From CAIUMH01 sp963758555 (GTDB taxonomy: Bacteria > Actinomycetota > Acidimicrobiia > Acidimicrobiales > RAAP-2), in the NCBI GenBank assembly GCA_963758555.1, contig CAVWVW010000003.1, positions 1,984,001 through 2,048,000 of the forward strand: 64,000 bases of DNA. Direction: 5' to 3'. Numbering within the stretch: the first letter of the stretch is position 1; each line of letters opens with the position of its first letter. The notes beneath the pieces are model-generated. The model did no database searches. It saw only the letters and a program-made list of their open reading frames with translations, and was not told where the DNA came from. Below, piece by piece: positions 1-10,014 of the stretch. Both the position numbers and the translations under genes were made by a program.

Positions 1-1232
1 TAGCGCCTGGTAGCTAAAGACAGGGGGATTTTGGTTCGTACCGGCCGAATTCGTGACCACGACCGAGTAGGTCGAAGGCGACGTCACGCCGGGTGACACC
101 GCTGTTATCTGGGAGGCACTGACTACAGTGACGTTGGTGGCCTGAAGAGAGGTCCACCACCTGTCGGGACGAACGTGACAGTCGAACCTGATGAGAAGCC
201 CGATCCATTGATGGTGATGGCCGTGCCGCCAGGAGTACCGCCCTGCGTCGGCGTGATTGACGACACTTGGGGCGCGACAGCATAGAAGGTGAACAGCGGG
301 AACAGATTTGCTGCCGAGAAGGCGCTTGTCCCTGTCGGCGTCGTCACCACGACGAAGAACGTGGTTCCGGACGTGACTGAAGGAGTCACCACCTGAAGGC
401 TCGTTGCCGTCACGCTTGTAGCACTCACAGTCGAGACCACGTTGTCATAGGTAGGAAGGCCGTAGAGCTCCTTGATGAAGGTCACACTCGTCCCTTTCGG
501 GACAAATCCGGTGCCATAGATGGTCAGCGTCGTTCCAGGACTCACAGGCCCTGTGTTGACGCTGAGTTTGGAGACCGTGGGAACCACTGGCTTCCATACC
601 CAACTGCTAATTGCCATACTGGATCCGCAGTAGGTGTCGCATTGCGCTGTGGTCGGAGGAGAGACCTGGCCTGGCGGGTAGTCATCGAACGTCACGGACG
701 CTTGCAAGAGGGGGCTCCTCGCGCAGGCCGTGGCGGCGGCAACGTTGCCTTGAGCGTCGAGAGTTGAAGAATCCTCGCAGGTCGAGAAGGTCACAATCCT
801 CGTGGAGGCGCTCGTTGGGTTCCATGCAGTGCTGCACCATACGTCCATCGTGTGGCCGTCGACCGCAAGCTGACTGGGCCCAGTCGACCCCCAGCAGTAG
901 CTCGGTGGGCTCGCGCTAAGGGTCTGCGTCGGCAGGAGCAGGGGCGTGTAACGAATGTTCTGGATGGCAAGGTTCGTCTCGCTGCTCGCTGCGTACTGTA
1001 GCTGCCTCGAAACCTTGAAGGTCGTCGAATTGGTGATGTCGTTAGCCACTGCGTAACCGAGCGTGCTCGCAAGAAGTACGCCCACGAGCAGGAAGATCAT
1101 CGCCAAGATGAGGACGGCGCCCGATTCGCCACGCTCGTCGAGATCATGAGACTGGGAAGTCCAACGAAGCTTCCTCGCCGTCCGCGTTCGGTCACGGCGA
1201 TGAGCGCGCAGAGAGCCACGAGAAGCGATCAT
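1..1232 (-). CDS. PilX-like minor pilin/pilus assembly protein with TIG domains (3' end beyond window, one frameshift)
   Basis: Probable pilus-associated surface protein. After a basic N-terminus, residues 38-62 form one hydrophobic segment (GAVLILAMIFLLVGVLLAS) in the style of PilX_N proteins; no clear prepilin cleavage glutamate is present. Residues ~228-325 look like a TIG/IPT Ig-like domain (TLTIYGTGF) and a second begins at ~327 (ITINGSGF). The frame then hits a stop at 123, but another frame continues the same TIG domain (VTVVSASQITAVSPGVTSP) and stays open to base 1, so a single indel near 155 is likely and the true C-terminus lies outside the window. The start ATG overlaps the stop of the upstream pilin gene by 4 bases, implying translational coupling. 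Last visible gene of the pilus operon. Family placement is by architecture only. Confidence 0.6.
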
Positions 1233-3222
1233 CGGTACGTGAACGTGCTCGTGACGGTGGTCGTCTGGTTGGCAGAGTTCTCGATGTACGCACTGACGGC
1301 GTAGGAGTCAGTGTTGGTGAGATTCGTCGTGCCGAGACCAGTGAAGGTCCAGTTGGTCATGCCCGCGGCGGCGAACACGGGGGTCACCGTAGTGGCGTTG
1401 GCGATGGTCCAAGTACTCAGACCGTTGACCCGCGTAACCCCAGTGAAGCTGGTGGCGGTCGTGTTGGTGTAGCTGAACACCAAGATGCCGCTCGCGGTCT
1501 GGACGCTGATAGTTCCACTCGTTGCGTACCCAGTTGTGGAACCCACCGTCAGCGTCGTCGAAGCGCCCGTCATGGTGGTCCCGTCGATTGACGTCAACCC
1601 GGACATCCAGCTCGAACCGCTCCATATCGAGCCGTCGGTAGCCCTCGTGATCCCGAGGTAGACGTTCGCCACAGAACCCGTGCCGGCGACGCCCGTGCCA
1701 CTCCATGACGTGTTGTAGTTCCCGTTGTACGTCGTGCCATTTGCCGGGTAGGCGATCGTTCCTGACGGACCAGGTCTGTCACCGTGGCCGTCGCAACATA
1801 GCTGTGCCCTGACGTAAGACTCCCGTTTGCCAAGGTGTAAGCCCATGCGGTGGTCCCTGACGTCGCCACAGACGTGAACCCTGCTTGCCAGCCGGATCCG
1901 GTCCAGAAGAGCCCGGTGTTCGAATCGAAGAGCGAGAGCGCCACATTGGCGACACTCAACCCGCCAGTCCCCGCACTCGCGGTGCCAGTGAACTGGTTCG
2001 ATGACGGCCAGTTGGACCCGAACGTCGATCCAGACGCAGGCGTTGAGATCCCCACTGTCGGCGATTGCACGACGAGAGCCAGCGTGGTCGGGGTCACCGT
2101 GGGGTTCGTGACGTCACTGATCGTGATCGACTCTAAGCCTGCCGTAGTGATCCGAAGGTTCGAGAACGATGCCACGCCGTTAGACGCCACCACCGTGGTC
2201 GAGCCCGAAACGATGCTTCCCGGAGAACCCGTCGCGCTCAACGTGTCGGTCGATCCTGGATTGCCCGTCGTGGTGACGTTGCCATAAGGATCTTCGAGGG
2301 TTCCCGTGAAGGAGATTGTTCCACCCGCCGGGATGGCACTAAAGGTCGAAGGACTAGCGACGATCTGATTTGCCCCACCAATGATGATGTGGAATGGGCT
2401 GCTCGTCGCCTGAAGGTTGTTGGGGTCAGTCTGGTCGATGACCTGGAGTGTGTTGCCACCACTACCCACCCCGGTCACGACACAACCTGGGAAATAGATG
2501 TCATCGGTGCTGACTACACCCACGCAACTGGACAGCGAGCCAGGCCCACTGGAGATGGTCAGCGTGAGCTGTGCCGTGTGGTGCAAGAGGACTGATGTGC
2601 CCACGAGGAAGGCGATCACGGGAGGAGGGGAAATGGCCGACCCGTTAATTGTGTCTGTCGGTTGCTGCACGAAGATGATCGAAGTTGGAGTGCCCGTGGT
2701 GGTCGTCTGAACGCTTCGCGCATTGGGGTCAGCGACAACCGTGCTGAGGCTGCTCGTCTGGCTTGGGTTGACGTTGGCGTTGGTCACAGTGATCGTCAAG
2801 AGCTGCGCTGAGTTGGGGGTGCACCCGCTCGGAGTTGTAGTCGTACCGTTGAAATAGGAGACGAAGGTCGACCCGTTCCAGACAGAGACTGCCGACACTT
2901 GCGCCTTGTAGCCGCTTGGCAGCGTAAAGACGACCTGGCTATAACCGTTGCAGGTAGCCCACGTCGCACTTGGCTGTTGTTGCATCTGCGTCGTCGCTTG
3001 CTCGACCGCCGTCTTAAGCACGGTGTCGGTGGTCGCGATGGTTCGATACGCCGCTGAGCTCGAGATCGAAGTCCCAAAGGCAAGAAAGATCGCCACAGCA
3101 CCGATGCCGAGCACGACCATTGCCAAGAGCACCTCAAGCAGCGTGTCGCCAGCTTCATTCTTGGAGCGGGCACGAAGCCAATTCTTGAACCGAATCACAG
3201 CATGATCCTGAGATTGACCCAA
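1229..3222 (-). CDS. PilV-like prepilin with large Ig-like C-terminal region (one frameshift)
   Basis: Type IV minor prepilin. A class III signal is clear: cleavage after Gly25 in EAGDTLLEVLLAMVVLGIGA, with Glu30 at mature +5, followed by a ~20-residue hydrophobic helix. It is thus a prepilin peptidase substrate that would be inserted into the pilus or its tip. The mature part (>600 residues) is far longer than an ordinary pilin and is rich in Ser/Thr/Gly with Ig-like repeats (for example FTGTLEDPYGNVTTTG), suggesting a displayed adhesive region. The frame breaks near 1770: the upstream frame reads SYVATATVTD and the downstream frame resumes PGPSGTIAYPANGT and runs to the stop at 1229. Both halves look like genuine protein, so one indel is inferred. 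ATGA overlap with the next gene. The ATG at 3222 is the nearest usable start; no strong ribosome binding site was noted. Confidence 0.65.
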
Positions 3223-3334
3223 GACATCGACGGAAGCTGGCTGTCCTTACCCACGGCTTCGTCATCGCCTCTCGCAACAACACGTTCGCGTGGTCCCTCG
3301 CCCACTTTCATCGTCATCAGTCCGCCCGCGATTT

Positions 3335-4876
3335 TCATGGGAGCAGGACCCCGAAAAAGACGCCCTCGAGGCCGCCGCCCTTCATCGTGACGTTCATGGA
3401 GGTGGGGGCAGGAGCGGAGAGCATCAAGGTCCCCGTCTTGTCCGAGCTCCACCCAGAAGACGGAATCGAACACGAGACCGTCGTCGAAGGGAGGGTGGTG
3501 AGGTAGAGCACTCCCGCCGACCAGCAAGCGTTGCCGTAGGCGGAGACAGGGCTGTCTGGCAGGTCAGAGAGGGTTTGGTTGGATGTCCATGTCAGGGACT
3601 CACCTGGGTCAGTGGACTCGGCATCTCCCGTCACGAACTGCCACCCAGTGACGACGCCACCGTCAGAGTCGAGCAGCGAGATGTTGCTGAGCGTGACTGC
3701 CGTCTGAGATCCAGAGTCGACGCATTGGTAGAGCGCCGGATTCCCTGGGATCCCTGCGTAGAACCCGTTGTTCCCGAGGAACGCCTCACTTGTCGGTGGA
3801 GCGGCATAGGTGGGAGATGGCGAAGCAAGGACACCGTAGGCAGGGTTCATGTTCGAGCAGCTCGAGAACACCGAACCCGCCGAAGGTGCACTCCCGGTGA
3901 TGGGCGTCGTTGCTGTCGACAGACAGAACGACAAGATGTAGGGCGTGTGGTAGATCCCCTCACTTATCTGCGTGCACCCGGAAGCTGGCTGAAAGAAGCA
4001 CGTGTTGGCGCCCAGTGCCGTCGGGCAAGCCCCTACCGACTTGCTGCCTGCCGTTGGTGCCGTCGAGGGTGACGTGACGTTGAAGGGCGTCAGATCGACA
4101 AAGCAGAGACTGCTGGCGTAGGTGCCAGTACCGGGGGTCGCGAACCCGCAAAAGTTAGAGATCGTCTGATTGACCCCCGTCAAGGCACCCGCCGAGCCGC
4201 TCGCGTTGGGCACCCCAGTCAGGTGAAACGCAAAACTGGTAGATGCATACCTCCCCGTTGTGATCTTCTGAATGTTGAAGTCGACCGTGGCGATCAGGTA
4301 GGTCGGCACCCAGGTGGACGTATCCACGCTCTGCGTCACGGCCAAGTTTGGCGTGACCGTCGGAGGCGCCTGTGTCGGCGATAGATTGTTCACCACTACC
4401 ATCGTCGAGGTAGGCGTGCTCGAAATCCCGCTGGCGCAGTACTGACGCACCAGCTCGTAGTCAGATCCCACCTGGACCTTCGCATAGGTCACGACGGTCT
4501 GGAACGATTGGGTGTTCGAGTTGTAGTTCCACTCGAGTCCCAACAGCTGGGTACCCCCGCCACATTGTCCAACCTGTGACGACGTGGTGAGGTAAGCAGC
4601 GTCGTGAACGTCTTGCTCGTAGAACGCCGAAGAGGTCTGTGCATCAGCGCTGGCAGAGGTGCCGCTGGCGACAGAGTTCTGCAAGGTGAAAAGCGAGACC
4701 AAGGCGAGCGTGATAGCGCCGATCACGATCGGCAAGATGAGTGAGACGACAACCAGCTCGATCAGAGAGAAGCCCTCGTCGCCCGTCGACGCGGCACGTC
4801 CAGATGCGCGAGATGACCTGGTCCCACCGCCGCGTGCTTGGCGGAGCGGTCTCGGAGGTCGACGATCGCCACTCAC
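3335..4876 (-). CDS. PilW-like prepilin
   Basis: Type IV minor prepilin of about 513 residues. A GTG at 4876 overlaps the stop of pilC (GTGA), which decides the start. Residues 1-35 form a basic leader ending DEG; the cleavage site is Gly35|Phe36 and mature Glu40 is at +5 (FSLIELVVVSLILPIVIGAI), the standard N-methylation motif. A hydrophobic helix follows, then a long soluble domain with several Cys and many Ser/Thr. PilW proteins prime pilus assembly or sit at the tip; the order pilB-pilC-pilW-pilV-pilX supports this role. The frame is intact, unlike the pilC remnant directly upstream. The exact minor-pilin class is inferred from position and length. Confidence 0.65.
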   Translation of the reverse strand: MSGDRRPPRPLRQARGGGTRSSRASGRAASTGDEGFSLIELVVVSLILPIVIGAITLALVSLFTLQNSVASGTSASADAQTSSAFYEQDVHDAAYLTTSSQVGQCGGGTQLLGLEWNYNSNTQSFQTVVTYAKVQVGSDYELVRQYCASGISSTPTSTMVVVNNLSPTQAPPTVTPNLAVTQSVDTSTWVPTYLIATVDFNIQKITTGRYASTSFAFHLTGVPNASGSAGALTGVNQTISNFCGFATPGTGTYASSLCFVDLTPFNVTSPSTAPTAGSKSVGACPTALGANTCFFQPASGCTQISEGIYHTPYILSFCLSTATTPITGSAPSAGSVFSSCSNMNPAYGVLASPSPTYAAPPTSEAFLGNNGFYAGIPGNPALYQCVDSGSQTAVTLSNISLLDSDGGVVTGWQFVTGDAESTDPGESLTWTSNQTLSDLPDSPVSAYGNACWSAGVLYLTTLPSTTVSCSIPSSGWSSDKTGTLMLSAPAPTSMNVTMKGGGLEGVFFGVLLP

Positions 4877-6085
4877 ACCTTGACCTGGCTGTAGATCCCA
4901 TACATGGCTGAGACAAGAGCGACGGCTACGAACCCAACGACTGCACCGACGAAGATCAGGACCGCCGGCTCGAAGAGGCCCAGTGAAGTGCTTCACCTTC
5001 ACCTCAATTCTCGGTTGTAATACGTCAGCCGCGGTCGTGAGCTGCGTTTCCAGCGTGCCCGTTTCTTCGCCCACCCGAAACATCTGTTGTGCCGCTCCCG
5101 GAAACAGGCCTGTCTCAGCCAGGGGACCCAGCCAGACCCTCTCCCTCCATCATCTGCGACCGAACGCCCATGAGGGCGTCTTCGTAGACCAGCGTTGTTC
5201 GCCGACTCTGCCGCCACACTCATGGCCTCAGGGAGAGCCACTCCTGCCCCGACCATGGCTGCCAAGACTCGACAGGTCCGTTCAACAACTGCAGCCTTGA
5301 TCAGACCCCCGACGACCGGAAGGCGCAGGAGAATCGCATCGAGCTTGGCCTTGCCCTTGCGAGATCGACGCAGTCGCGATCACAGTACCCACAAAGAGAG
5401 CTATCACGAGGGCGATGAGCCACCACCACGTCTCGATGAGGGTCGTCGCCCTCGAGCAGCATCCGTCGTAGGTAACGGGAGCTTGGCGTGCAGCTGCCCG
5501 AAGAACGTCTTGAACTTCGGCAGGACGACGACGGCAAGCACGACGATCACGATCACCGCCATGCCGAGGACGATGATGGGGTAGATCAACGCAGAGGTCA
5601 GCTCGCTGCGAGCGGCGAGATCCCTCTCCATGTAGTCAGAGAGCTGGTCGAGGACGATGTCGAGTGATCCGGTCAGCTCTGCTGAGCCCAACACGCCCAC
5701 GTAGTAGTTCGGGAAGGCTTCAGGGTGCTTGCCGACGGCTGCAGCAAACGTGTCGCCGTGCTGCAGCGAATCGATCAGATCCAAGATGACGCCCCGCATC
5801 AGCTTGTTGCTCGGTTTCGCCCGCGATGACCTCGAGGGCCTCAAGGATCGGGATGCCAGCCTTGACAAACACGGCAAGCTGCCGGGAGAAGTTCATCACC
5901 TCATCGCGAGGGACTCGCTTCTTCGTGATCTCCAGCTTGAGGAGGCTGGTCTTCTCTTCAACGTCGAATGGCTCAAGGCCACGCTCACGGAGCTGGAGGC
6001 GCGCCGCGCCAACGTTGTCAGCCGATTCGGTCCCATTCACCGAAGCTCCAGAGACATCAATGGCACTGTAAGAGTACCTAGCCAT
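4873..6085 (-). pseudogene. pilC: pilC, type IV pilus inner-membrane platform protein, reading frame broken by several indels
   Basis: Type II secretion F-domain protein that anchors the PilB motor in the membrane. The N-terminus MARYSYSAIDVSG and DEVMNFSRQLAVFVKAGIPI are typical. Reading on needs frame changes near 5810 (after AGETEQ), ~5450, ~5370, ~5190, ~5130 and ~4985. Each segment then gives recognisable PilC sequence: LTGSLDIVLDQLSDYMERDL, IYPIIVLGMAVIVIVVLAVV, TLIETWWWLIALVIALFVGT, MVGAGVALPEAM, MFRVGEETGTLETQL, and a final helix VGAVVGFVAVALVSAMYGIY ending at a TGA. Assembled length (~400 residues) matches the family. No substitution-type stop codons are needed to explain the breaks, so sequencing or assembly indels are the favoured reading over true decay. 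Lies 16 bases downstream of pilB, same strand. Confidence 0.85.
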
Positions 6086-6101
6086 CGAGATCTAAACCGC
6101 C

Positions 6102-7889
6102 CTACAACACATAGATGCTCCGAATGACTTCCGACACAGTCGTCACATCTTCCGACACGAGCGAGATAGCCTGCTGCCTCATTGTACGCATGCCTTGCTT
6201 CTTTGCCAAAGCGCGGAGCTCATCTTCCGATGATCGCTCAACGATTAGATGTCGAATCTCGGGCGTGATGGGCAGAACCTCGTAGACACCTATCCGCTCC
6301 TTGTAGCCCGTTCCGCTGCAGAAGTTGCAGCCGGCACCGTAGTAGAAGACGCTCTTTTTGGTGCCACCGCTTTCTTCGTAAAATGACCGTTCTTCTTCTG
6401 ACAGTTCACAGGTGGTCTTGCAGGCTGGGCATATACGCCTGACGAGGCGCTGCCCGACGATCGCAATCATCGAAGAGGCGATCAAGAACGACTCGATGCC
6501 CATGTCCAAGAAGCGCAGCACGGCCGAGACTGCATCCGTGGCGTGCAGGCAGGACAGCACGAAGTGACCCGTGAGAGCCGATTGGACCGCGATGCGAGCG
6601 GTCTCGACGTCGCGGATCTCCCCAACCAGGATGACGTCAGGGTCTTGTCGAAGGATGGACTTCAGGCCGCTTGCGAACGTCAGGCCCGCCTGCTCGTTGG
6701 TCTGGATCTGGTTGATCGTGGGGAACACGTACTCAACGGGGTCTTCAATCGTCATGACGTTGCGAGAGGGATCAGCGACCTCCGTCAGCGTGGCGTAGAG
6801 CGTGGTGGTCTTGCCGCTCCCAGTGGGTCCGGCGCAGAGGACCATGCCGAATGGTGCCCTGACCAGGCGCGTATAGGCCTCGTGCGTCTCTGGCGTCATG
6901 CCCAGCTGACTCATCCGGAAGACCGACCTCGTCTTATCGAGCACCCTCATCACGCAGGTCTCACCGAAGATCGTCGCCACCGTGGCCACTCGGACGTCGA
7001 TGGCCACGCCATCGACGACCGCCGTGAGCTGGCCGTCCTGTGGGCGACGACGCTCGACGATGTTCATCTCGGCCATGATCTTGATCCGGCTGACCAGGCC
7101 CATGCCCATCGAGGCGGGAAGGTGCAGGATGTCAGTGAGCGCACCGTCAATCCTGAAGCGGATCCTCACGAACTCATCGGAAGGCTCGATGTGGATGTCC
7201 GAAGCTCGATCTCGGATCGCCTGGGCCAGGATCCGGTCCACCACCTGGACGATCGGCGCATCATCTGCGACCGCCGTCTCGTCTTGCTCGCCGATCCTGC
7301 GGAACTTGCCGTCTTCGGCTGCTTCAAAGCGCTTGACGAGGAGGTCGATGCCCCCGATCACCCGGTAGTTCGAGTCGATCGCCCACACGATGTCTGACTT
7401 GGGCGCGATCTGAAGTCGAACGGTCTTGCCTGAGACTCGGGCGAGGATGTTCCGGATCTCGTCGGACGGCTCAGCGACAGCGACGTGGAGGCCCTCTTGG
7501 TCCAGACGAAGCGGTACCGCTTGGTATTCCCGGGCAACGCCTTCGTCGAAGAGCGCCAACGCCTCGGGGTCGATGCGCTCGGTTCGGAGATCTGAGATGG
7601 GATAGTCGAAGAACTCGGCCAGTGCGGCGGCCAGACTTCGCTCATCGAGGGCTCCAAGCTGGACGAGGACCTCGCCGATCCGATCACCGCTCTCGCCTTG
7701 GGCTTCAATGGCCTGTGTCAGCTGCTCAGGGTTGATGAAGTCCCTTCGCACCAGGAACTCACCAAATCGCTCCTTCTCTCCCCTGTTCATCTGAACGTTG
7801 AGCGGGAGTCCATGGGCGGAACCTGCTGGGCGCTGGCCTACGTCTTTGAGGGCGCCTGAGGAGTCAACGACGATCGCCGGCTCGAGCAC
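6102..7889 (-). CDS. pilB: PilB, type IV pilus assembly ATPase
   Basis: Hexameric GspE/PulE-family ATPase that drives pilus extension from the cytoplasm. An N-terminal MshEN-type region (FGEFLVRRDFINPEQLTQAI) is followed by the N2 domain (ASDIHIEPSDEFVRIRFRID) and the ATPase core. Walker A is GPTGSGKTTTLYA, the Asp box TIEDPVEY, and the Walker B region DVILVGEIRDVETA. Zinc-binding Cys pairs CPAC and CNFC sit near the C-terminus as in true PilB. The frame is complete (595 codons) from a GTG at 7889; an internal ATG at 7790 is an alternative. The family's usual length is 550-600. A short GTG ORF just upstream (7864-8016) could be a frameshifted N-terminal extension. First gene of the pilus operon; no PilT retraction ATPase is visible in the window. 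Confidence 0.9.
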   Translation of the reverse strand: MLEPAIVVDSSGALKDVGQRPAGSAHGLPLNVQMNRGEKERFGEFLVRRDFINPEQLTQAIEAQGESGDRIGEVLVQLGALDERSLAAALAEFFDYPISDLRTERIDPEALALFDEGVAREYQAVPLRLDQEGLHVAVAEPSDEIRNILARVSGKTVRLQIAPKSDIVWAIDSNYRVIGGIDLLVKRFEAAEDGKFRRIGEQDETAVADDAPIVQVVDRILAQAIRDRASDIHIEPSDEFVRIRFRIDGALTDILHLPASMGMGLVSRIKIMAEMNIVERRRPQDGQLTAVVDGVAIDVRVATVATIFGETCVMRVLDKTRSVFRMSQLGMTPETHEAYTRLVRAPFGMVLCAGPTGSGKTTTLYATLTEVADPSRNVMTIEDPVEYVFPTINQIQTNEQAGLTFASGLKSILRQDPDVILVGEIRDVETARIAVQSALTGHFVLSCLHATDAVSAVLRFLDMGIESFLIASSMIAIVGQRLVRRICPACKTTCELSEEERSFYEESGGTKKSVFYYGAGCNFCSGTGYKERIGVYEVLPITPEIRHLIVERSSEDELRALAKKQGMRTMRQQAISLVSEDVTTVSEVIRSIYVL

Positions 7890-8016
7890 CGAGGAAGCCT
7901 CGGGGGCAGGCCGGGGTCATGACGTCGCCGCCCTCGCCACTGTCTTTCGTTGCCTCTGTCCCGTCAGGCACCTTGTCGCGCCCACGCTTGACAAGGCCCT
8001 TCTGCTTTCGAGCCAC
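7864..8016 (-). CDS. short basic ORF before pilB, possibly the true pilB N-terminus
   Basis: A GTG at 8016 follows a good ribosome binding site (GGGAGG, 6 bases upstream) and encodes 50 residues beginning VARKQKGLVKRGRDKVPD, then a TGA at 7864. Its end overlaps the pilB start region in another frame. One indel near 7905 would join it to pilB (…DVMTPA then SSVLEPAIVVDSSG), giving PilB a Lys/Arg-rich leader. Given the other apparent indels in the left third of the window this is a serious possibility. Otherwise it is a short leader peptide or chance ORF. No family recognised. Confidence 0.35.
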   Translation of the reverse strand: MARKQKGLVKRGRDKVPDGTEATKDSGEGGDVMTPACPRGFLGARAGDRR

Positions 8017-8274
8017 GAAATCCTCCCAATGAACTGCAGGGTCAGGCTACTCCGGCCCTCGAAAGGATTCGCGGCATTCAGCCGTCGCGTACCGGGTTCA
8101 GTCGAAGCAAGCGCCGGGCCGGCACATCGCTTGAGCTGAGAACAAGCCCACAACCTGCCGCCACGGATCGCCGAGCTTTCGGGGCGCTTCGAGGCGCTCC
8201 GATGGCGACCGCAGCTCGACCAGCCCAAGCCTCAGCTTCCAGAGCCGCCGTCATGAGATCGACCTCAGACAACC
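8017..8274. other. non-coding gap between wcaJ-like gene and pilB leader
   Basis: This stretch separates the end of the sugar-transferase gene from the first start codon of the pilus operon, both on the minus strand. It must hold the pilus promoter unless the operon is read through from the upstream gene. I see no ORF with convincing codon use, no tRNA-like fold and no clear -35/-10 pair. A short minus-strand ATG frame inside it looks like chance. Confidence 0.4.
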
Positions 8275-9852
8275 TCAGGTGGCGATCGCTGAGCGACCGC
8301 CCCCTCGAAGGAGTCGGCCGGGCGTGAGCGCCAAGATCTTGAGATCCGTCCCGGGCGACCACTCCCGCACGTACTGGCGGTCCAAGCGGTAGAGCTCATC
8401 GGCTCGAAGCTCGTGCTGGCCGCAGACCTGCCAGAGCCCCGTCACCCCAGGACGCATGTCGGTACGGCACTCCGCCCAGTCGGGCATGGCGAAGTACTCC
8501 TCTTTGATGAGCGGCCTCGGACCAACGAGCGACATGTCACCCCGAACCACGTTGAACAGCTGCGGGAGCTCGTCGATCCCTGTGCGACGGAGGAATCGAC
8601 CGACCGAGGTCTTCCGGGCCTCCTCGGCCCGCCACCGCGCCTCGCGGGATCGAAGGACCGTCTCGTCAAGGACCTCTTCTGCCGGGCGCATGGTGCGGAA
8701 CTTGAAGATCCGGAAGATCTTGCCCGAGCGACCGACTCGCTCTTGCCTGAAGAACACCGGCCCTGTCGAGCTGAGCTTGACGCCAAGCGCCACGACCAAG
8801 AGCAGCGGCGTCGCCACGAGGAGCATCACCGCGGCCAAGAGGACGTCCAGCGCTCGCTTGATCCCCAAGCTGACCCTTGAGGGCGCTGCTCCCATGGTGA
8901 CCACGGCGAGCCCGTGCAGATCGGTGAGATGAGACTCCCATCCGGTCAGCTCGAAGAACCGTGGGACCACGTCGACGGCGACCTCGGGGTCGAGCAGGCG
9001 CAGTGCAGCCGCGATCTGCTCGGGGTGGCTGTGCGAGAAGGCGACGACCACGCGGTCGACGTCGTGCTCCTTGCAGACGGCTCCGAGGTCCTCGAGTCGC
9101 CCGAGCGGCACCGCCTGGCCCATCGGGTCATCGTCGACGAAGCCGACCACCTCGATCTTGGCGGATCGCCGGAGCCTCGCGGCGACGTCGTCGGCCATGA
9201 CCCCGGTGCCGAGCACGACGACCTTGACCGGCTGCGAGCGACCGAAGACCAGCTGGACCAGATAGTCCGTGATCGACAGCGCCAAGGCGCACACCACGGT
9301 GCCTGCCACGACCACGCCCGGCGGGAGATGCGACCGTTCGGAGGCAGGTCCGAGCGCATCGATCGACAAGATCACGAAGATCGAGAGCACCGTGCTGCCG
9401 GCGAGCACTCTGACGTTGTCAGCGGCGCTTCGCACGAGGCTGCCGAACACCTGGCGGTTGCTCCGCTTGAGCCGGTAGAGGCACATGAAGACCGCACTGC
9501 AGACCACGGCGAAGGGCAGCGCGAAGTGGAGCGCAGCGCCTTGGTCCTGAGCAAAGGTGCCGCTCAGCGTCGCTACGGAAAGGAAGGCCAGCAGTGCGAC
9601 AGCGGACTCCACCACGACGACCAGGCGTGCGCTGGGCTGCCTGGTGTCTGCGGTGCTCTGGCCAGCTCGAGTGACGCCCATGCTGCGCTCGTCCGGCACC
9701 ACACGAAGTCGGTCCTCGGTCAGCCCCCGGGCACCAGCGTCACCGAGAAGGCTCTCGTCGCCGAGGATCCGTTGGACCTCATCTCGGGCAGCGCGCGCTC
9801 CGAACGCCAGCCGCTTCGCCCTGAGCTTTCGCGATGTCGAGAGGTTCGTCAT
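8275..9852 (-). CDS. polyprenyl-phosphate sugar-1-phosphate transferase (WcaJ/CpsE type)
   Basis: Initiating enzyme of exopolysaccharide repeat synthesis: transfers a sugar-1-phosphate from a nucleotide sugar to undecaprenyl phosphate in the membrane. About 525 residues. The N-terminal half has several hydrophobic helices (for example SARLVVVVESAVALLAFLSV) and a CoA-binding-like nucleotide fold (VVVLGTGVMADDVAARL). The C-terminal bacterial sugar transferase domain carries KRALDVLLAAVMLLV, the basic GPVFFRQERVGRSGKIFRI motif, KFRTM, RRTGIDELPQLFNVVRGDMS and GPRP. The ATG at 9852 is chosen from domain layout and a weak CGAGG site; an in-frame ATG at 9897 is possible. Divergent from the GGDEF gene starting at 10015. 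Frame intact. Confidence 0.88.
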   Translation of the reverse strand: MTNLSTSRKLRAKRLAFGARAARDEVQRILGDESLLGDAGARGLTEDRLRVVPDERSMGVTRAGQSTADTRQPSARLVVVVESAVALLAFLSVATLSGTFAQDQGAALHFALPFAVVCSAVFMCLYRLKRSNRQVFGSLVRSAADNVRVLAGSTVLSIFVILSIDALGPASERSHLPPGVVVAGTVVCALALSITDYLVQLVFGRSQPVKVVVLGTGVMADDVAARLRRSAKIEVVGFVDDDPMGQAVPLGRLEDLGAVCKEHDVDRVVVAFSHSHPEQIAAALRLLDPEVAVDVVPRFFELTGWESHLTDLHGLAVVTMGAAPSRVSLGIKRALDVLLAAVMLLVATPLLLVVALGVKLSSTGPVFFRQERVGRSGKIFRIFKFRTMRPAEEVLDETVLRSREARWRAEEARKTSVGRFLRRTGIDELPQLFNVVRGDMSLVGPRPLIKEEYFAMPDWAECRTDMRPGVTGLWQVCGQHELRADELYRLDRQYVREWSPGTDLKILALTPGRLLRGGGRSAIAT

Positions 9853-10014
9853 GCCTCGGAAGTATTCACGGCTGGCATCTGTCCACCGTCCCTCCATGAG
9901 AGAGACGCAGGTGGGACAGCTGAAGGGTCTAATAACCCCACTGAAAGGGGGCTGAGATCTCTCCACGCCATGTCAGAGGTGACGTGGACTGAGCCTCTCT
10001 GACTTGTGTGCACC

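Noticed and set aside
4873..6085. Programmed frameshifting in pilC
   Set aside because: At least five shifts in one gene, in different directions and without slippery heptamers that I can see, fit sequence error far better.
8078..8254. Minus-strand ORF starting MTAALEAEAWAGRAA upstream of pilB
   Set aside because: No ribosome binding site and no recognisable domain; likely chance in high-G+C DNA.
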